A stretch of 51,253 nt of DNA. Source: Coemansia sp. RSA 487 (taxonomy: Eukaryota; Kickxellomycota; Kickxellomycetes; Kickxellales; Kickxellaceae). Numbering within the stretch: position 1 is the stretch's first letter; the number at the start of each line of letters is the position of its first letter. The notes under the pieces are model-generated. The model was not told the origin of the DNA. It did no database searches and saw only the letters and a program-made list of their open reading frames with translations. The stretch is from NCBI GenBank assembly GCA_027577595.1, contig JANBRJ010000111.1:1-51253 (forward strand), read 5' to 3'. Below, in pieces: positions 38,898 to 47,721 of the stretch. Made by a program: the position numbers and the translations under genes.

Positions 38898-39575
38898 CTA
38901 CTTTTTCAACCCAAGTTTAAAAGTCCCTTTTCTTTCGTGCTCTCTCTGCTTCCTGAGCCACCTGCGGTACGCCACAAGGGAGTCGATTTTCTCTCCGTAG
39001 AAATCAGGCAGCGTGTTGCTTGCCGAGCTAAGCGATGGGTCAGACCTATTGGCCTTGACGTGCTTGAAGAACTCCGCTTCCTTAATTCTCAACGCATTAG
39101 CCATCTTTGGGCTGCCCACACGGTACCAGAACCGACCAGCCGTAGGACCCAGGGCATATCCGATAACCATGCAGAACACTGTAGAAGCACTAAACACAAT
39201 AATAGGATCAAACCCAAAGAACATTTGCTGAGGGTCAATTGGAAGAGTGGCAAATACCCCGGCCCCCACGCTAAGTCCCAGAAGTGCACATGGGAGAGAC
39301 ACTACACGTTCCCACATACGCCGGTGTTTGCGTAGTCTGAAAAACTCGTCCCAATTCAAAAGCTTGTTGGCTTCGATTGTCTCTTCATCAAGCGCTGGCT
39401 GTTTCGAGCCAGAAGAAGGTGGCGATTCAGTTCGAGCCAGTTGGCTGGTATGCAGACCGCAGGCAATGGGCTTGCACCGTACCAACGAGTACGTTGGTGC
39501 CAGAATTGTGGGTCTGTGAAGCCTACGGACGACCAAAGATAGCGCACTGCGCGAGACGCCTAATGTACCAAGCAT
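38898..39575 (-). CDS. pam17: Pam17, subunit of the mitochondrial import motor
   Basis: 225 residues from the ATG at 39575; an upstream in-frame start would add a hydrophobic stretch and is unlikely. An Arg/Ser-rich presequence (MLGTLGVSRSALSLVVRRLHR) of about 50 residues is followed by the conserved LNWDEFFRLRKHRR. Two membrane helices come next (ALLGLSVGAGVFATLPI and VFSASTVFCMVIGYALGP), then GRFWYR and a matrix tail with DFYGEKIDSLVAYRRWLRKQR. Pam17 organises the Pam16-Pam18 J-complex at TIM23 and is fungal-specific. Confidence 0.93.
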   Translation of the reverse strand: MLGTLGVSRSALSLVVRRLHRPTILAPTYSLVRCKPIACGLHTSQLARTESPPSSGSKQPALDEETIEANKLLNWDEFFRLRKHRRMWERVVSLPCALLGLSVGAGVFATLPIDPQQMFFGFDPIIVFSASTVFCMVIGYALGPTAGRFWYRVGSPKMANALRIKEAEFFKHVKANRSDPSLSSASNTLPDFYGEKIDSLVAYRRWLRKQREHERKGTFKLGLKK

Positions 39576-39821
39576 TTTGTGATTGATTCCGCTCTTTTTA
39601 CTATAAAAAACTGAAATTGATAATAATAAAAAACAAAAAGTAAACGAGAAAAAAGGATGCAAAATCACTTCTTTTGCAGTGACAAAACGTAATGCGAGCT
39701 TCTTTTCTGTTATCTGCTGATCACTGCAGATCAGATCTGACTAGTTTCATAAAAATGTATGCTTGTTTTTAAGTGGGAAAAAAAAAAAAAGAGTGGAAGA
39801 GTGAGTGCTACAGCGAGGAGC
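39576..39821. other. short intergenic spacer
   Basis: 246 bp between pam17 and pom33. It holds an imperfect palindromic patch near 39718-39745 (CTGCTGATCACTGCAGATCAG) and an A12 run near 39780. Confidence 0.4.
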
Positions 39822-40859
39822 TCAATTCTGCTGCCGCTGTTGCTGCCGAGTATTGGGATTCATGATGCTGTCGCCCATCTTGATAAGCACATCGCGCACA
39901 CGGATATACGAATCCGTGACAACGCCTGGAACATTGGTGCTAGCTGTAGGCGGCGTTAGCGCCTTATCCAGTGATGCACGCACACGACGGAACGCCGCAC
40001 GTGTAGGGGCGCTCAGCGCATACCGCATGCGCAGGAACTGGAAGTACACCAGCGGTGCAACAAACGGGGTTTGGAAGGTAAGTGCACCTACGCTGACCCA
40101 CACGCAAATCACCGCCACCTCCCACACGCCAACCTCACGGAGCGCCGGCGAGTAGTACTCTGTGCTCCAGTCGCCCAGGAACTTGCTTACGCGCGCTGGT
40201 CTAGAAAGCGCAGGCACATTAATTTGCTGTTGTTCTGCGCGGCGCGCACGCTCAATCTCGTCCGTTATGTTGGGAAACACTGTGGGGATCAGTACCGAGC
40301 GTGCATACGTTAGCACGTGGAACAGGGAGAATACCACAAACGGTACTAGCGTAACAAATATAGGCCGACTCGAGTACCAGTACAGTGCAAGGAGCAAGTA
40401 CTCGACGTTCTCATCCACGATAAGCCGATGCGCAAACGCCAAGTTCGCTTGTGGCGGGCCGTACGTTTTGTACACTACAATTGCATAACTGACGAGCGCC
40501 CCCAGCAGCGCTTTTGGATAGTACCAGTTGGCACCTTCGCTTCCAAACGGTCGCTTCACGTAGTATAGAATCCCGCACGATAGCATGGTGACGTGTCCAA
40601 GCCACCAGTAGAACTGTGCTGCCTACAATGCATCTGGTAATTTATATGAGAATGTATTTTATCGCTTGTCGCTGATTAGGGAGAGAAAAGAAAAAAAGAC
40701 AAATAGACAGGCAGGCAAATTAAAGTGCTGCTTGAGAATTCAAAGCACTCTCCTCTACTTCTCATCTACTTTTATTGCTAAGAAATTTACCTTTGTTAGC
40801 GACGTCATTCGCTCGACGATTGTTCCTCCTGATGCGCTCGGATTACCAGACTGCGCCAT
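39822..40859 (-). CDS. pom33: Pom33/Tts1 (TMEM33 family) pore and ER membrane protein, two exons
   Basis: Exon 1 is 40859-40791 (MAQSGNPSASGGTIVERMTS..LTK), ending AAG before a GTAAAT donor. The intron is 40790-40623 (168 nt), with acceptor TTGTAG. Exon 2 is 40622-39822. Splicing restores the conserved family block AAQFYWWLGHVTMLSC, which would otherwise be cut off, and gives 289 residues. Four hydrophobic segments follow. The middle has VDENVEYLLLALYWYSSRPI and FSLFHVLTYARSVLIP, typical of TMEM33/Pom33. The C-terminal cytosolic tail has amphipathic basic segments. The family shapes ER tubules and helps nuclear pore biogenesis. Confidence 0.9.
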
Positions 40860-42191
40860 TTTGAACTTTTTTTTTCAGAAGCAGTGATTTGGAAACAAGA
40901 ATAAAAAAGAATGTTAAAGCTTGTCGAAAAAAAAGACCAAAGAGACGAAAAGAAGCAGATACTCTGGTTTTTTACTTTCCATATGAGCTTTATTTTTTGT
41001 TTGTGCAATGAACACAGTTTAGTCGAAAAGATGGTTCGCAGAGTCGAATCGAGCCATAGCGTGACATAATCATTGATTCTGCTTAATTACACAAGCATCT
41101 AGATCATCAGCATCTTCGTGTCCGAAAGAACTGAATAGAATAGCAATTGAACGGCTCCAGAGCAGTGCCAGAAGAAAAGCAAGTCTCATGACAACCAAAG
41201 CAGCAGGGTATTTTATTTGCTCTTCGATTGGCCAGCTCGAATAGTGTGATTATATTGTAGAATTAGTAGTGTCGTTCACACGCGACTTGCGCACAATAGA
41301 AATGTGCCCACGTCAATTATACTCCCCTCTTTTACGACATTTTATATACATGGTTGTGCCACCATGCCAAACAGCAGTTGGCTAAGGCACATAATATCCA
41401 AAAAAAAGTGCGATTATAAGCTGCCATCGTTTCCTTTTCATTATATAATTGCTGGTTGATGTGGAAATTAATACAATTGTGCGTATGCATGACAATCCAG
41501 GTTTGTAGCTATTGTTGCATCCCCTTTAACATATACACGTAGCCTATCGACTACTTTTTTTTGGTTCCGCTTGTGGCAAGAGATAAAATAAACAAAAACC
41601 GGCATACATACTAGAACGTCTTTTTGCAATAGAATGACACCACCTCTCCTCCCACACAACACATTGAATGGAGCAGACACAAGCTAATTGGAAAAACAAA
41701 ATATTAAATGCGTGCATTGAAAAAACTATAATGATACATCGCATGTAATTGAGTACAATCACAATAACAGCACAACCGCTTGCAAGACTCCCCTTCCTCC
41801 GTCGTTAGGATATTTGCTAGCATTAAAACAGCAATTACAAAATCTCTAGGACACCCTATCACCCCTCTCATCCTGTGTATTGTTTTATAAAGTACAACTT
41901 AATTGTAGTCACAATTGTAGATGTAATGGTCGTTTATATTAATTCTATTCATTTAACGGATAGACAGCGAGTTTCCTTTTTTGAACGAAACTATTGCCAA
42001 AATGAGAGTAGACTGTTTATTTTTTTTGGACAATTTGTAAATGGATATAAAAAGTCGGTAGCAAGGACCATCGATTGTACTCGTTTTCTCATTAATCCTT
42101 CATCTCACAAAGCAAACACATAGCGACTTACATCTTATCCTCCTCCTTCCGATATCTGATAAATATTTTTAGTCTATCTTCCTCTTAAAAA
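40860..42191. other. long promoter region of the repeat-peptide gene
   Basis: 1.3 kb of AT-rich DNA between the divergent pom33 and repeat-peptide starts. Short frames at 41468-41762 (minus) and 41875-42123 (plus) show no domain. The TATA element at 42046 is the only site I can name. A spacer this long is unusual here and may hold upstream control elements. Confidence 0.5.
42046..42054 (+). promoter_or_regulatory. TATA box of the repeat-peptide gene
   Basis: TATAAAAAG, about 140 bp upstream of the ATG at 42192; a strong consensus, typical of regulated or highly expressed genes. Confidence 0.55.
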
Positions 42192-42737
42192 ATGAAGTCT
42201 TTCCTTGCCGCTCTTGCCTTTGTGGCCATTTCCTCGGCCGCGCCTGTTGCCCAGCCACAAGTCGATAGCGTTGGTGAATGGTATGTCAAGCGCAGCCCCC
42301 AAGTAGACAGCGTCGGCGAGTGGTACGTCAAACGCAATCCTCAAGTAGACAGCGTTGGCGAATGGTACGTCAAGCGCAATCCTCAAGTCGATAGTGTTGG
42401 CGAATGGTATGTCAAGCGCGAACCACAAGTAGATAGCGTTGGCGAGTGGTATGTCAAGCGTAACCCACAGGTTGACAGTGTCGGCAAATGGTACGTCAAG
42501 CGCGAACCACAAGTAGACAGCGTCGGCAAATGGTACGTCAAGCGCGAACCACAAGTAGATAGCGTCGGCGAGTGGTATGTCAAGCGCAATCCCCAAGTAG
42601 ACAGCGTCGGTGAATGGTACGTCAAGCGCAATCCCCAGGTAGACAGTGTCGGCGAATGGTACGTCAAGCGCAACCCCGAGCCAAAGGCTGCACCCAGCCC
42701 AGAGCCAGTGGCCAAGAAAGCTGCTGCAAGCAAGTAA
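42192..42737 (+). CDS. secreted Kex2-processed repeat-peptide precursor (alpha-factor-like pheromone candidate)
   Basis: 181 residues. The signal peptide MKSFLAALAFVAISSA is followed by APVAQP, then ten 14-residue repeats with consensus PQVDSVGEWYVKRN. Position 8 is Glu in eight copies and Lys in two (repeats 6 and 7); the last residue is Asn, Glu or Ser. The tail is PEPKAAPSPEPVAKKAAASK. Each repeat ends in Lys-Arg, the Kex2 site. The residues after each cut are NP, EP or SP, and leader (AP-VA-QP) and tail (NP-EP-KA-AP-SP-EP-VA) are also X-Pro/X-Ala pairs, the substrates of Ste13/DPP-IV-type dipeptidyl aminopeptidases. With Kex1 trimming of KR, the predicted product is QVDSVGEWYV (8 copies) and QVDSVGKWYV (2 copies). 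This is the layout of ascomycete alpha-pheromones and of fungal Kex2-processed repeat proteins. The role is inferred. No receptor or peptide-modifying enzyme gene lies in the window. Confidence 0.85.
   Translation: MKSFLAALAFVAISSAAPVAQPQVDSVGEWYVKRSPQVDSVGEWYVKRNPQVDSVGEWYVKRNPQVDSVGEWYVKREPQVDSVGEWYVKRNPQVDSVGKWYVKREPQVDSVGKWYVKREPQVDSVGEWYVKRNPQVDSVGEWYVKRNPQVDSVGEWYVKRNPEPKAAPSPEPVAKKAAASK
42255..42674 (+). repeat. ten tandem 42-bp units encoding the peptide
   Basis: Exactly ten in-frame 42-bp units. They differ mostly at third codon positions (GTC/GTA/GTT, GAT/GAC, AGC/AGT, GGC/GGT, TAT/TAC). The only amino-acid changes are at the spacer residue and at one Glu/Lys position, so the peptide has been conserved while the DNA drifted. 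Confidence 0.95.
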
Positions 42738-43275
42738 CTGGTCCAAGCGCCAGATCTGATCAGTTGCATATCGGATTGCAGATATTGCTGCAAAGTAATT
42801 TCCTTTTTCTTTAATCTTGTTATCTTTCCTCGCGTCTTTCGCAATTAGAATCGAAAATTTTCCATTATTTTTTTTATCTCACGACATATCTGGGATTTAA
42901 AATTGACAAAGCATCTCCTGCTTTTACCAGCCACATGATGACCAAAGTTTCGGTCACAAACCATGATCGAGTATAATATACAATACATGAAACAGCCACC
43001 CCCCTTGTCAAAGCCAATCGATGGGTCGGCAGCTTTTCATTTGTCGCTTTTGAGAAAATAAGCTCAGGCCAACCCCCTATTTTTTTTTCAGGAATTGCTG
43101 TAATCGATGAAAACGCCCAACCCCTTGCACCGGGCCATCCAAGGAGACCAGAGATTTTCTTATATATGTGCAATATAAAAGGAAACACCCCTATCGCAAC
43201 TTTTTTTCCTCTTTTCACTTTCTTTTCACATTTTAAACAAGCATTATACTCTAACACCAGAAATAACTTTTTGTG
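42738..43275. other. intergenic
   Basis: Spacer between the peptide gene and the phosphatase gene; no gene seen. TATAAAAGG at 43174-43182 lies about 95 bp upstream of the phosphatase ATG and is its probable TATA box. Confidence 0.5.
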
Positions 43276-44163
43276 ATGGTAAATATGACATCGATACCTT
43301 TGCCGCTAGGCTGCGTGACATGCTACTTTGTGCGGCATGGTGAACGCGTGGACCATATCGATGCAGACTGGACTTACACTGCACCAGTACCGTATGATCC
43401 ACCATTGACGGCCGAGGGCTCTTACCAAGCAAGACGCACGGGAGCACTGATCCACAGCTTGGAGAAGCAAGCGCAAGCCGAGTTCCCTGATCAATCAGCC
43501 GAATACTTGATAGTTACTTCGCCGTTCCTACGGTGTGCGCAAACGTCTGAAGGGATATACAAGGGATTCGAGCAAGCTTGGACGAGAGATAAGGATAGTA
43601 GTCTTGCAGATCCTGCCAGTACGTGGAAGATTGCTGTGGAGCCTGGGCTTTCCGAGGTCATGAGCGAGAATTATTTTTCACAACAAGTGCCAAACACAAT
43701 TATCTCGTGGCGGAAAGAAGAGCTCGAGGCCAGCGAAAACACACAAAGGGGTGCACATTATGCTAAGGGGTACACTCCCGCTTGTGAACGGATGCCTGTG
43801 TACCCAGAGAATTTCCAGAGCATGATGGCTAGATTTGTATCGACATTAGATCAGGTCGTCACTCGGCAGATCGACCAAGCGTCGCGAGAGGCGCTCAAAG
43901 AGACTGCATCCAGCAGCTTGGCTTCTAAACGCAAGGTCGTTATCTTTGTGACACATGGTGCGGGAGTGGGGTCGTTCCTATGGGCGACAACGCAGCAGAT
44001 TGGATTCAACGACATCGGCTACTGTTGCGTAACCAGGGCGAAAGTCTTGGGAAGAAAAACATCACTGCCCTTGCCTGCCTTTGGCACATCGCGCGTGCCG
44101 GCATACTCGTGGCAGGTAGACTACAATGCATACTTGGGCCATCTGGCCAGGCCATCAAAGTGA
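43276..44163 (+). CDS. histidine phosphatase superfamily protein (phosphoglycerate mutase-like)
   Basis: 295 residues. The catalytic motif CYFVRHGERVDH carries the phospho-accepting His (RHG). The second Arg block is VTSPFLRCAQTSEGI, and the late catalytic His is in VIFVTHGAGVGSF. The acid-base Glu is probably in the PGLSEVMSENYF segment. The arrangement resembles the UBASH3/TFIIIC-tau55-type clade rather than glycolytic mutase, so the substrate is open. I start at the ATG 43276; a second ATG nine bases later is equally possible. It is convergent with the mitochondrial uS7 gene, 66 bp apart. Confidence 0.85.
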   Translation: MVNMTSIPLPLGCVTCYFVRHGERVDHIDADWTYTAPVPYDPPLTAEGSYQARRTGALIHSLEKQAQAEFPDQSAEYLIVTSPFLRCAQTSEGIYKGFEQAWTRDKDSSLADPASTWKIAVEPGLSEVMSENYFSQQVPNTIISWRKEELEASENTQRGAHYAKGYTPACERMPVYPENFQSMMARFVSTLDQVVTRQIDQASREALKETASSSLASKRKVVIFVTHGAGVGSFLWATTQQIGFNDIGYCCVTRAKVLGRKTSLPLPAFGTSRVPAYSWQVDYNAYLGHLARPSK

Positions 44164-44229
44164 AAAAAATTAAGAATTCTCTAAATGTTATCTCATCTAT
44201 TGTATAACCTTATTAAAGAATAAAACCTA

Positions 44230-44838
44230 TTAGATAAGGCTCCTTGCTGTGCGAATGTTGGAACGGTTTGCCAGCACCATCTTATGCAGCGCAAGCTTCT
44301 TTTCCAAGATCCCCGAAGTTCCATTGACAATCGCTTGCAGTTCGCCTGACAAACGCATGTGCAATTCTCGCTCATTCCTCTTTGCCACGGAAGCAAGGAG
44401 CCAGACGAAAGCACGGCGTCTTCTTTGGCGCAGATTAAGGGCCCTGGGAACCTGAATGACCTTCGAGCCCTGGCGCGCGCTCTTCGTGTCCATCAGCGGC
44501 GACACAATCTCGATAGCATCGGACAACAGCTTGTATGGATCTGAGTTGCTTGTCTCGCGGATATCACGGAGAGCCATTTGCACAAACCGCTCGGCCTGCA
44601 TTTTCTTCCCGTCACGCATAACCATGTTCACCAGATGTGAGAGAAGCGGGTCGGACCGCAGGCGCTGCCGTTCCTCGGCAGATATCATAGGGCTGGGCGT
44701 GTTGGTCCGTGTGTTGGTTTCTATCGTTGCATTACGTATTGCTTTTTTCATTACTTCTGTTTGCTGCCACGTCACGTATGTGCGAACACCGCCGAATATT
44801 GGAGTCGTGGCTCTTGCCTGGAAAAGAGAACGAAGCAT
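44230..44838 (-). CDS. rsm7: mitochondrial small-subunit ribosomal protein uS7m
   Basis: 202 residues. A presequence (MLRSLFQARATTPIFGGVRTYVTW) is followed by the uS7 core: SDPLLSHLVNMVMRDGKK, ALRDIRETSNSDPYKLLSDA, IVSPLMDTKSARQGSKVIQVP and RAFVWLLASVAKRN. uS7 binds the 3' major domain of small-subunit rRNA near the E site. Targeting to mitochondria is inferred from the N-terminal extension, and from the ends being more divergent than in cytosolic eS/uS7. Confidence 0.92.
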   Translation of the reverse strand: MLRSLFQARATTPIFGGVRTYVTWQQTEVMKKAIRNATIETNTRTNTPSPMISAEERQRLRSDPLLSHLVNMVMRDGKKMQAERFVQMALRDIRETSNSDPYKLLSDAIEIVSPLMDTKSARQGSKVIQVPRALNLRQRRRRAFVWLLASVAKRNERELHMRLSGELQAIVNGTSGILEKKLALHKMVLANRSNIRTARSLI

Positions 44839-45100
44839 TTTTCTGTTTAAAGAGTTTGGATTAGCTGAGAAGAAAGAAATTCAAATCATTGAAAAGAGAG
44901 GAGGGAAAAAAGCGTTTATCAGAAAAAGAAAAAGTTCGGAACCATTTCTTGATTATCGATGATCTACTGGATCAGCTCGAGCCATTTCCTTTTGATGCCA
45001 TTGCTCATGTGCACCTGCTTCGTTTTCCTTTTCTTTCTTCAATTCCAATTCATTCTATAATCTCCTATTTCCGCATTTACTTGGAGGTTTATACTAATAA

Positions 45101-45553
45101 ATGGGCCAGGCAGCATCAAAAAAGACTGGTGCTGCACGGAAGCTGCGGCTACCACGCACAGCACAGCAGCAACCAAAGCAAGCGGTGCCAGAAGATCAAA
45201 AAGCCAACTCGCGGCTACTTACGCGTGACGAGATGTTGAAAGAAACAGACCAACAGGATCAGCGGGACCAGAAGCTTGCAGAAAACCTAAAGTACTTTTT
45301 GAACCCAAAGGAGCTGCTGACGCCAATAACGCCAACTGACCCGAGCAAAAACATCAACGTCCAAGCACTGCGGAGCAGACGCGAGGACGATGATGTTGAA
45401 GTTGTTGGCAAAATGAACCGTGTCAAGAGTGCACAGATAGCCAGGCTTTTGTGCGAGCTGGAGAAAAATGAGTCTGCTGAGCAGATGGCGGCAAAGTACG
45501 GGCTGGACAAGGGGGCAGTGACACAGCTTGCAAAGTTTCTAAGCCCAGTCTAG
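45101..45553 (+). CDS. NDUFAF4-like mitochondrial complex I assembly factor (tentative)
   Basis: 150 residues beginning MGQAASK, a plausible N-myristoylation site as in NDUFAF4 (which starts MGA). The C-terminal block VKSAQIARLLCELEKNESAE, then QMAAKYGLDKGAVTQLAKFL, resembles the C-terminus of NDUFAF4. In that protein, as I recall it, a short helix is followed by 'AEKIAEEYHLDLKDVNSLLKYF'. The middle (LAENLKYFLNPKELLTPITP) is less clear. If right, it helps build the membrane Q-module of respiratory complex I. It is divergent from the uS7m gene across 262 bp. An alternative is an unrelated myristoylated protein with a helix-turn-helix-like tail. Confidence 0.6.
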   Translation: MGQAASKKTGAARKLRLPRTAQQQPKQAVPEDQKANSRLLTRDEMLKETDQQDQRDQKLAENLKYFLNPKELLTPITPTDPSKNINVQALRSRREDDDVEVVGKMNRVKSAQIARLLCELEKNESAEQMAAKYGLDKGAVTQLAKFLSPV

Positions 45554-45798
45554 ACAGCTTTTTTTTTTCATTGTGTGACTGCGCAATTACAAAGCCTTTT
45601 TTAACGCCCCCTCTTCCCCCTCGTTATTGGAAAATTTTTCTTGCAAAGTCCCCTGTTGCCGCAGCAAGGAGCATAAAGCATCACCTTTTTCATTTTCTGT
45701 TCAGCATTGTATCTCTTTTTTTTCCTTTCCTTTCCTTTCTCTTCTCTTATTTTCTCCATCTTTCTTTTCTACTATTAGAATTAACATTATACAGCTCA

Positions 45799-47259
45799 AT
45801 GGCACACTCTACAAACGAGCTACTTCGAGCGGTCCTGAACTCCAGACGCACACCCAGCTCAGGCGGACGCTCGGGAGGAAGCAAACAATCCTCGCGCAAA
45901 GGCACGCCAAAGTCGGCCAGAAGCGCGCGGGGCAGCCGCGCAGTCAGTCGTAATGTCAGCGATGATGAGATGGACGACAACCTAAGCATTGCTTCGGACG
46001 ACACATGGATGGGCTACGACCTTGACGACGCAGAAGAGCACAACGACAATGGGTTTGGCGGTTCTGACGAAGCCGTAGACTCGATGATTGGCAGCAACTG
46101 GGAAAGTCGCTTGCAAGCTGCCATGGATGCGCTATCCGAGAAGCGTGTGACTACCAGGGAACAGGCATTGGCTGCGGTGGTTAAAATCCTTTCGCATGTG
46201 TACATCGGCGATGGACTCGAGAGAAACAGCCTAACGTGCCTGGAGTCCATGCGTAAGTGTGCGCGCACAGCGAAGAGCACGATGGAGGGCCAGTTGGCGC
46301 TATGCGGCATCTCGCTATGGTTTGTTAACTTTGGCGTGGACTCTGAGCCCACCGAATACGGCTCCGTTAGCGAACAGCTCAAGGCCATGGTGCTCGACAA
46401 GAGCAAGCATGTCAAAGTGCGTGCCCTGGCCACGGGTGCCTTGGGGCTGGTCAACTTTATTGCCGGCTCCGATTATCGTGACGCTGCGCAGCTCATGGAA
46501 GTCCTGTACAAGCAGATACTTGAGCCCTCGCTGGTATCCAGGCAACACGAGGATCCCGTGGTTGTGCGCCAAGCTCTCGAAACGTACGGATTGCTAATGA
46601 CTGTGGTTATCGATGGAAACACTGCGTTTGGCGACCAATTGTTTGACACCGCGTTTGATGCGCATATGCATGCCCTGGCAGCTGACGAAATCGATGTGCG
46701 TGTAGCTGCTGCGCAGAACTTTGCCCTTGTACATAGTGCACTTGCACGTGAACACCAAAGAGACGTTGTGTCACTGGGTAGCTCGCCACCATTACAGCCG
46801 CAAGTGTTTGAGTTCGAGCGTCAAGAAGAGCTGGTCGCCACGCTCCGCATGCTTCGCCACCAAAGCGCCAAGAAGCATGGGAAGCGCGATACGTCAACGC
46901 AGCGCTCGGTGATGCGCGATGTGCTAAGGATCATCGAATCGGGCGAGGCTCCCCGATTTAGACTGGCCTTCCGTGGCAAGGCTGTGCAGTTCGACGACTG
47001 GACCCGCATCTTGCGTCTCCATGCATTTAGAGCCGTTTTGGGTGGCGGACTGCCTGTGCATTTCGTCGAAAATCCGCTGCTGCAGGAAATCTTCCAGGCC
47101 GATTTCGAAGCTGGTGGTGCCGATTCTGCTACAAACGGCGCGCGCATCGTCGTTGACCCTAGCTCGGAACTGGCCAAAGCGCGGACAAAGAGCCTTGACA
47201 GGCGACGCAGAGACGCTCATAATGCCAAATCGCAGGGCATTGACGACGATGACTATTAA
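45799..47259 (+). CDS. IFRD-family (interferon-related developmental regulator) HEAT-like protein
   Basis: 486 residues from the ATG at 45799; upstream open frame is a T-rich leader and not coding. A basic, Ser/Gly/Arg-rich head and an acidic stretch (SDDEMDDNLSIASDDT) precede the IFRD domain. That domain is helical repeats with WESRLQAAMDALSEKRVTTR, LEMSMRKCARTAKS-like helices, and KVRALATGALGLVNFI. The conserved IFRD C-terminal domain is VQFDDWTRILRLHAFRAVLGGGLPVHFVENPLLQEIF. IFRD1/2 proteins occur from fungi to animals; human IFRD2 binds and silences ribosomes, and IFRD1 protects 40S subunits. Its fungal role is unknown. Confidence 0.9.
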   Translation: MAHSTNELLRAVLNSRRTPSSGGRSGGSKQSSRKGTPKSARSARGSRAVSRNVSDDEMDDNLSIASDDTWMGYDLDDAEEHNDNGFGGSDEAVDSMIGSNWESRLQAAMDALSEKRVTTREQALAAVVKILSHVYIGDGLERNSLTCLESMRKCARTAKSTMEGQLALCGISLWFVNFGVDSEPTEYGSVSEQLKAMVLDKSKHVKVRALATGALGLVNFIAGSDYRDAAQLMEVLYKQILEPSLVSRQHEDPVVVRQALETYGLLMTVVIDGNTAFGDQLFDTAFDAHMHALAADEIDVRVAAAQNFALVHSALAREHQRDVVSLGSSPPLQPQVFEFERQEELVATLRMLRHQSAKKHGKRDTSTQRSVMRDVLRIIESGEAPRFRLAFRGKAVQFDDWTRILRLHAFRAVLGGGLPVHFVENPLLQEIFQADFEAGGADSATNGARIVVDPSSELAKARTKSLDRRRRDAHNAKSQGIDDDDY

Positions 47260-47721
47260 CAGCACTTTCAAGCGTGGTTTTCTCTGGAAATATTGAATAC
47301 CTTTTGAAAAATAAAACTATATTATCAAACACCTGTTAAATATGTTTCAAACCGATACTATCATAAAGACGACACTGTTTACCAGCTTTCCAAGCAATGC
47401 AAATATTAAATAGCACTTTTCTTAATATTCTAACTTTAAAATCCAATTGCTCTATCTGCATTTTAATTTTATGCTCTTTTATCGAACATAATCTCGCTAA
47501 ATAGGATCTTCAAGCTAGTATTTATTAAATAAGTGCTGTTTTAAACATTACTACTTTGCTAGACCAAGAAACATATATATTCTGTGGATAATATAGATGT
47601 GGTGAGTGATACTGTACGGTATACCAAAAGGTGGATACCTTGTCAAAGTTGGTCATTTATGGCGGATAAAGCTGTCTTGAAGTAAACTGTGATGGAAATG
47701 GAACGAAGTAGTCATTATTAT

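Noticed and set aside
42255-42674. CRISPR-like appearance of regular tandem units.
   Set aside because: The units are contiguous, without unique spacers, and coding in a eukaryotic gene.
42192-42737. Dikaritin/ustiloxin-type RiPP precursor, which also uses KR-flanked repeats with aromatic residues.
   Set aside because: No UstY-like (DUF3328) or tyrosinase gene is near; neighbours are pom33 and a phosphatase. Kept only as a less likely alternative, since such genes could lie outside the window.
42174-42844. Long minus-strand frames across the peptide repeat array, some looking like repetitive membrane proteins.
   Set aside because: They are antisense translations of ten in-frame 42-bp units; a repeat with no stop in one unit has none in all. 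The plus strand has the signal peptide, the TATA box and synonymous-biased variation.
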